DNA from: Aplectana chamaeleonis
Lineage: Eukaryota; Nematoda; Chromadorea; Rhabditida; Cosmocercidae
Direction: 5' to 3'
Length of the DNA: 64,000 nucleotides
Assembly: GCA_029168955.1 (NCBI GenBank)
Contig: JAPDOI010001074.1
Span: 162,579 to 226,578, forward strand
The notes beneath the pieces are model-generated. The model was given only the letters and a program-made list of their open reading frames with translations, did not search any database and had not been told where the DNA came from. Of the stretch, positions 62,760-64,000 are shown piece after piece; position 1 is the first letter of the stretch; each line of letters begins with the position of its first letter. A program made the translations under genes and the position numbers.

Positions 62760-64000
62760 GACGGATTTCCGGTTGAGCGTTCGCTGATGTCAATAAGAAG
62801 GTTCTAGAGATTTTCAGATTTCCACGATAGATCCATCTTTCATTTTGCTGTTTTCTTCATAACAGCATGCGAGTTCACATTTTATATCAAAAACACGGGC
62901 AATTGTGGGTACCAATTTTGAGAAATAGCCGCTGCGACTTCTTATTACAAGGCTTTGAGATTTTTTGGTTTTGAAACCATATAATTTTTCTTTTTTCGAT
63001 TTTTTTTTGTTTTTATTGTTTTTCAAACATACCTGATCTGGGGCGGCTCCTCAGGTTTTCGGTAGCTCTCAATCCGGCTTGGTAATAAAATTCACACTCA
63101 CAACAGCGTGGCTGCCTCCACATCACTGCCGCTCTAGTGAAACCGGACAGCCACGAAGTTGTGAGTGTGAATTCGTTCAACAAAGCAGTGTTCTCTCTCA
63201 TTCTGGCGCGACTTGCCTTGAACCATTGAAGGTGGATAATATTAGAAAGTCGCCGGATTGGAATTCTTTCGCAGTGCGCTCTTTGCGGTTGTTGTAAGAA
63301 CTCTGGGTCAAAAAGTGTTACAGGGATACTGGGGACAGGGGCTGTCTACACACCGAGGGAGGAGTTGTCCCGTTCTTGCAGTTTGAAACGTCACGCCACT
63401 CAATACGAGTGAAGTGGTCCCGAGTGGAACTACAGCCGCAGAAGACGGGACAACTTCTCCCACGGTGTGTAGAGAGCCCCTGTCCCGGGATACTGGATTG
63501 TTTCCTTCAAAAACAATTTATCTTGAAGGTGGGTTTCCAAACAGCCCGAACGCAGTTTGGACGAGAAATTAATTTCTCCCAACAGTCAAATGGAGGGGTA
63601 CTGCTTGTCATTGTTTTGAAGAAAGATAAATAAGTCGTAGAGGAAAAAGAAGGTGACAAAGCCCATTTCGTTTCTTCCCAAAAAACGAATCTAGCCAAAA
63701 TAATCTACCAAGAGTTCTATGCAAAAAAAAACAGAACTTTCGAAAAGAAGGAGAGATGAAAGCAGGGTCATAAACAAAAAAGATCAGCGAAAAGGATATA
63801 AAGGAGGTACAGAAATATTGAACGTGAAACGAATTCAAGTGGTATCGCAGTCACGATGTAGTAAGGAGAAAACGAGTTCAAAATCGAGGTGGAAGTGACC
63901 GATAATTTTTAAAAATGTCGTCCAACACCCAAGTGTATTCGGAAAGAATCGAGACCCTGTAGAAATCAGTGATCCTAGCAAAAATCATAGAATGGCCTCA
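62760..64000. other. No gene; two small foldbacks
   Basis: 63091-63173: TTCACACTCACAAC pairs with GTTGTGAGTGTGAA. 63322-63493: GGGACAGGGGCTGTCTACAC pairs with GTGTAGAGAGCCCCTGTCCC. The rest shows no recognised coding. Confidence 0.5.

Overview
The window looks like nuclear DNA of a nematode, most likely a strongylid (hookworm-like, clade V). The reasons are small exons bounded by TTTCAG acceptors and GTAAGT or GTGAGT donors, a probable spliced-leader acceptor just upstream of a start codon, RTE-type LINEs, mariner and hAT remnants, and a very high density of MITEs and foldback repeats. This assignment is inference. There is no bacterial-style gene layout, and most long open frames here are repeat shadows.

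The host genes found with confidence are all on the minus strand, and all belong to one family of secreted proteins built from PAN/Apple domains. Gene 1 (57886 down to 37855) can be assembled completely from the sequence. It has 11 coding exons and 412 codons: a signal peptide, three PAN domains with six cysteines each, a Thr-rich linker after the first PAN, and a short C-terminal tail followed by AATAAA. Gene 2 (25265 down to about 12397) has a signal-peptide exon, one clear PAN half and tail exons; its N-terminal PAN half is tentative. Gene 3 (9826 down to at least 2513) has one PAN C-half, a linker exon, a complete PAN domain and a TSP1-like stretch; its 5' part was not found. In all of them the PAN module is an exon pair with splice phases 1-0-1, which lets modules be duplicated or shuffled in frame. 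Genes 2 and 3 could be parts of one gene.

Layout, left to right. About 1-2.5 kb holds possible coding and a foldback. Gene 3 runs from 2.5 to 9.8 kb; its large intron carries a MITE (4.0-4.5 kb), three foldbacks (5.2-6.5 kb) and a triple nest at 7.0-9.65 kb (MITE, then hAT, then foldback). Gene 2 runs from 12.4 to 25.3 kb; its introns carry a mariner transposase remnant, a truncated LINE, several MITEs, a 43-bp tandem repeat, a 1.5-kb palindrome and an hAT element. From 26.4 to 30.5 kb lies a broken RTE LINE inside an inverted repeat. From 30.8 to 32.9 kb there are MITEs, one inserted in another, and from 33.2 to 34.2 kb a 21/42-bp minisatellite. Gene 1 runs from 37.8 to 57.9 kb. Its last intron contains a full-length but dead RTE LINE with an 11-bp target duplication, and its other introns contain many MITEs, a tRNA-derived SINE and an AT-rich TTCGAA satellite. 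From 58 to 64 kb there are repeats, MITEs and at most weak coding.

The window is therefore a PAN-gene cluster whose introns have been inflated by transposons. Most MITEs share the terminal sequence AAGGCAGTGTTCACGAT or a close variant next to TA, which suggests one TA-targeting transposase family mobilised several unrelated internal sequences.
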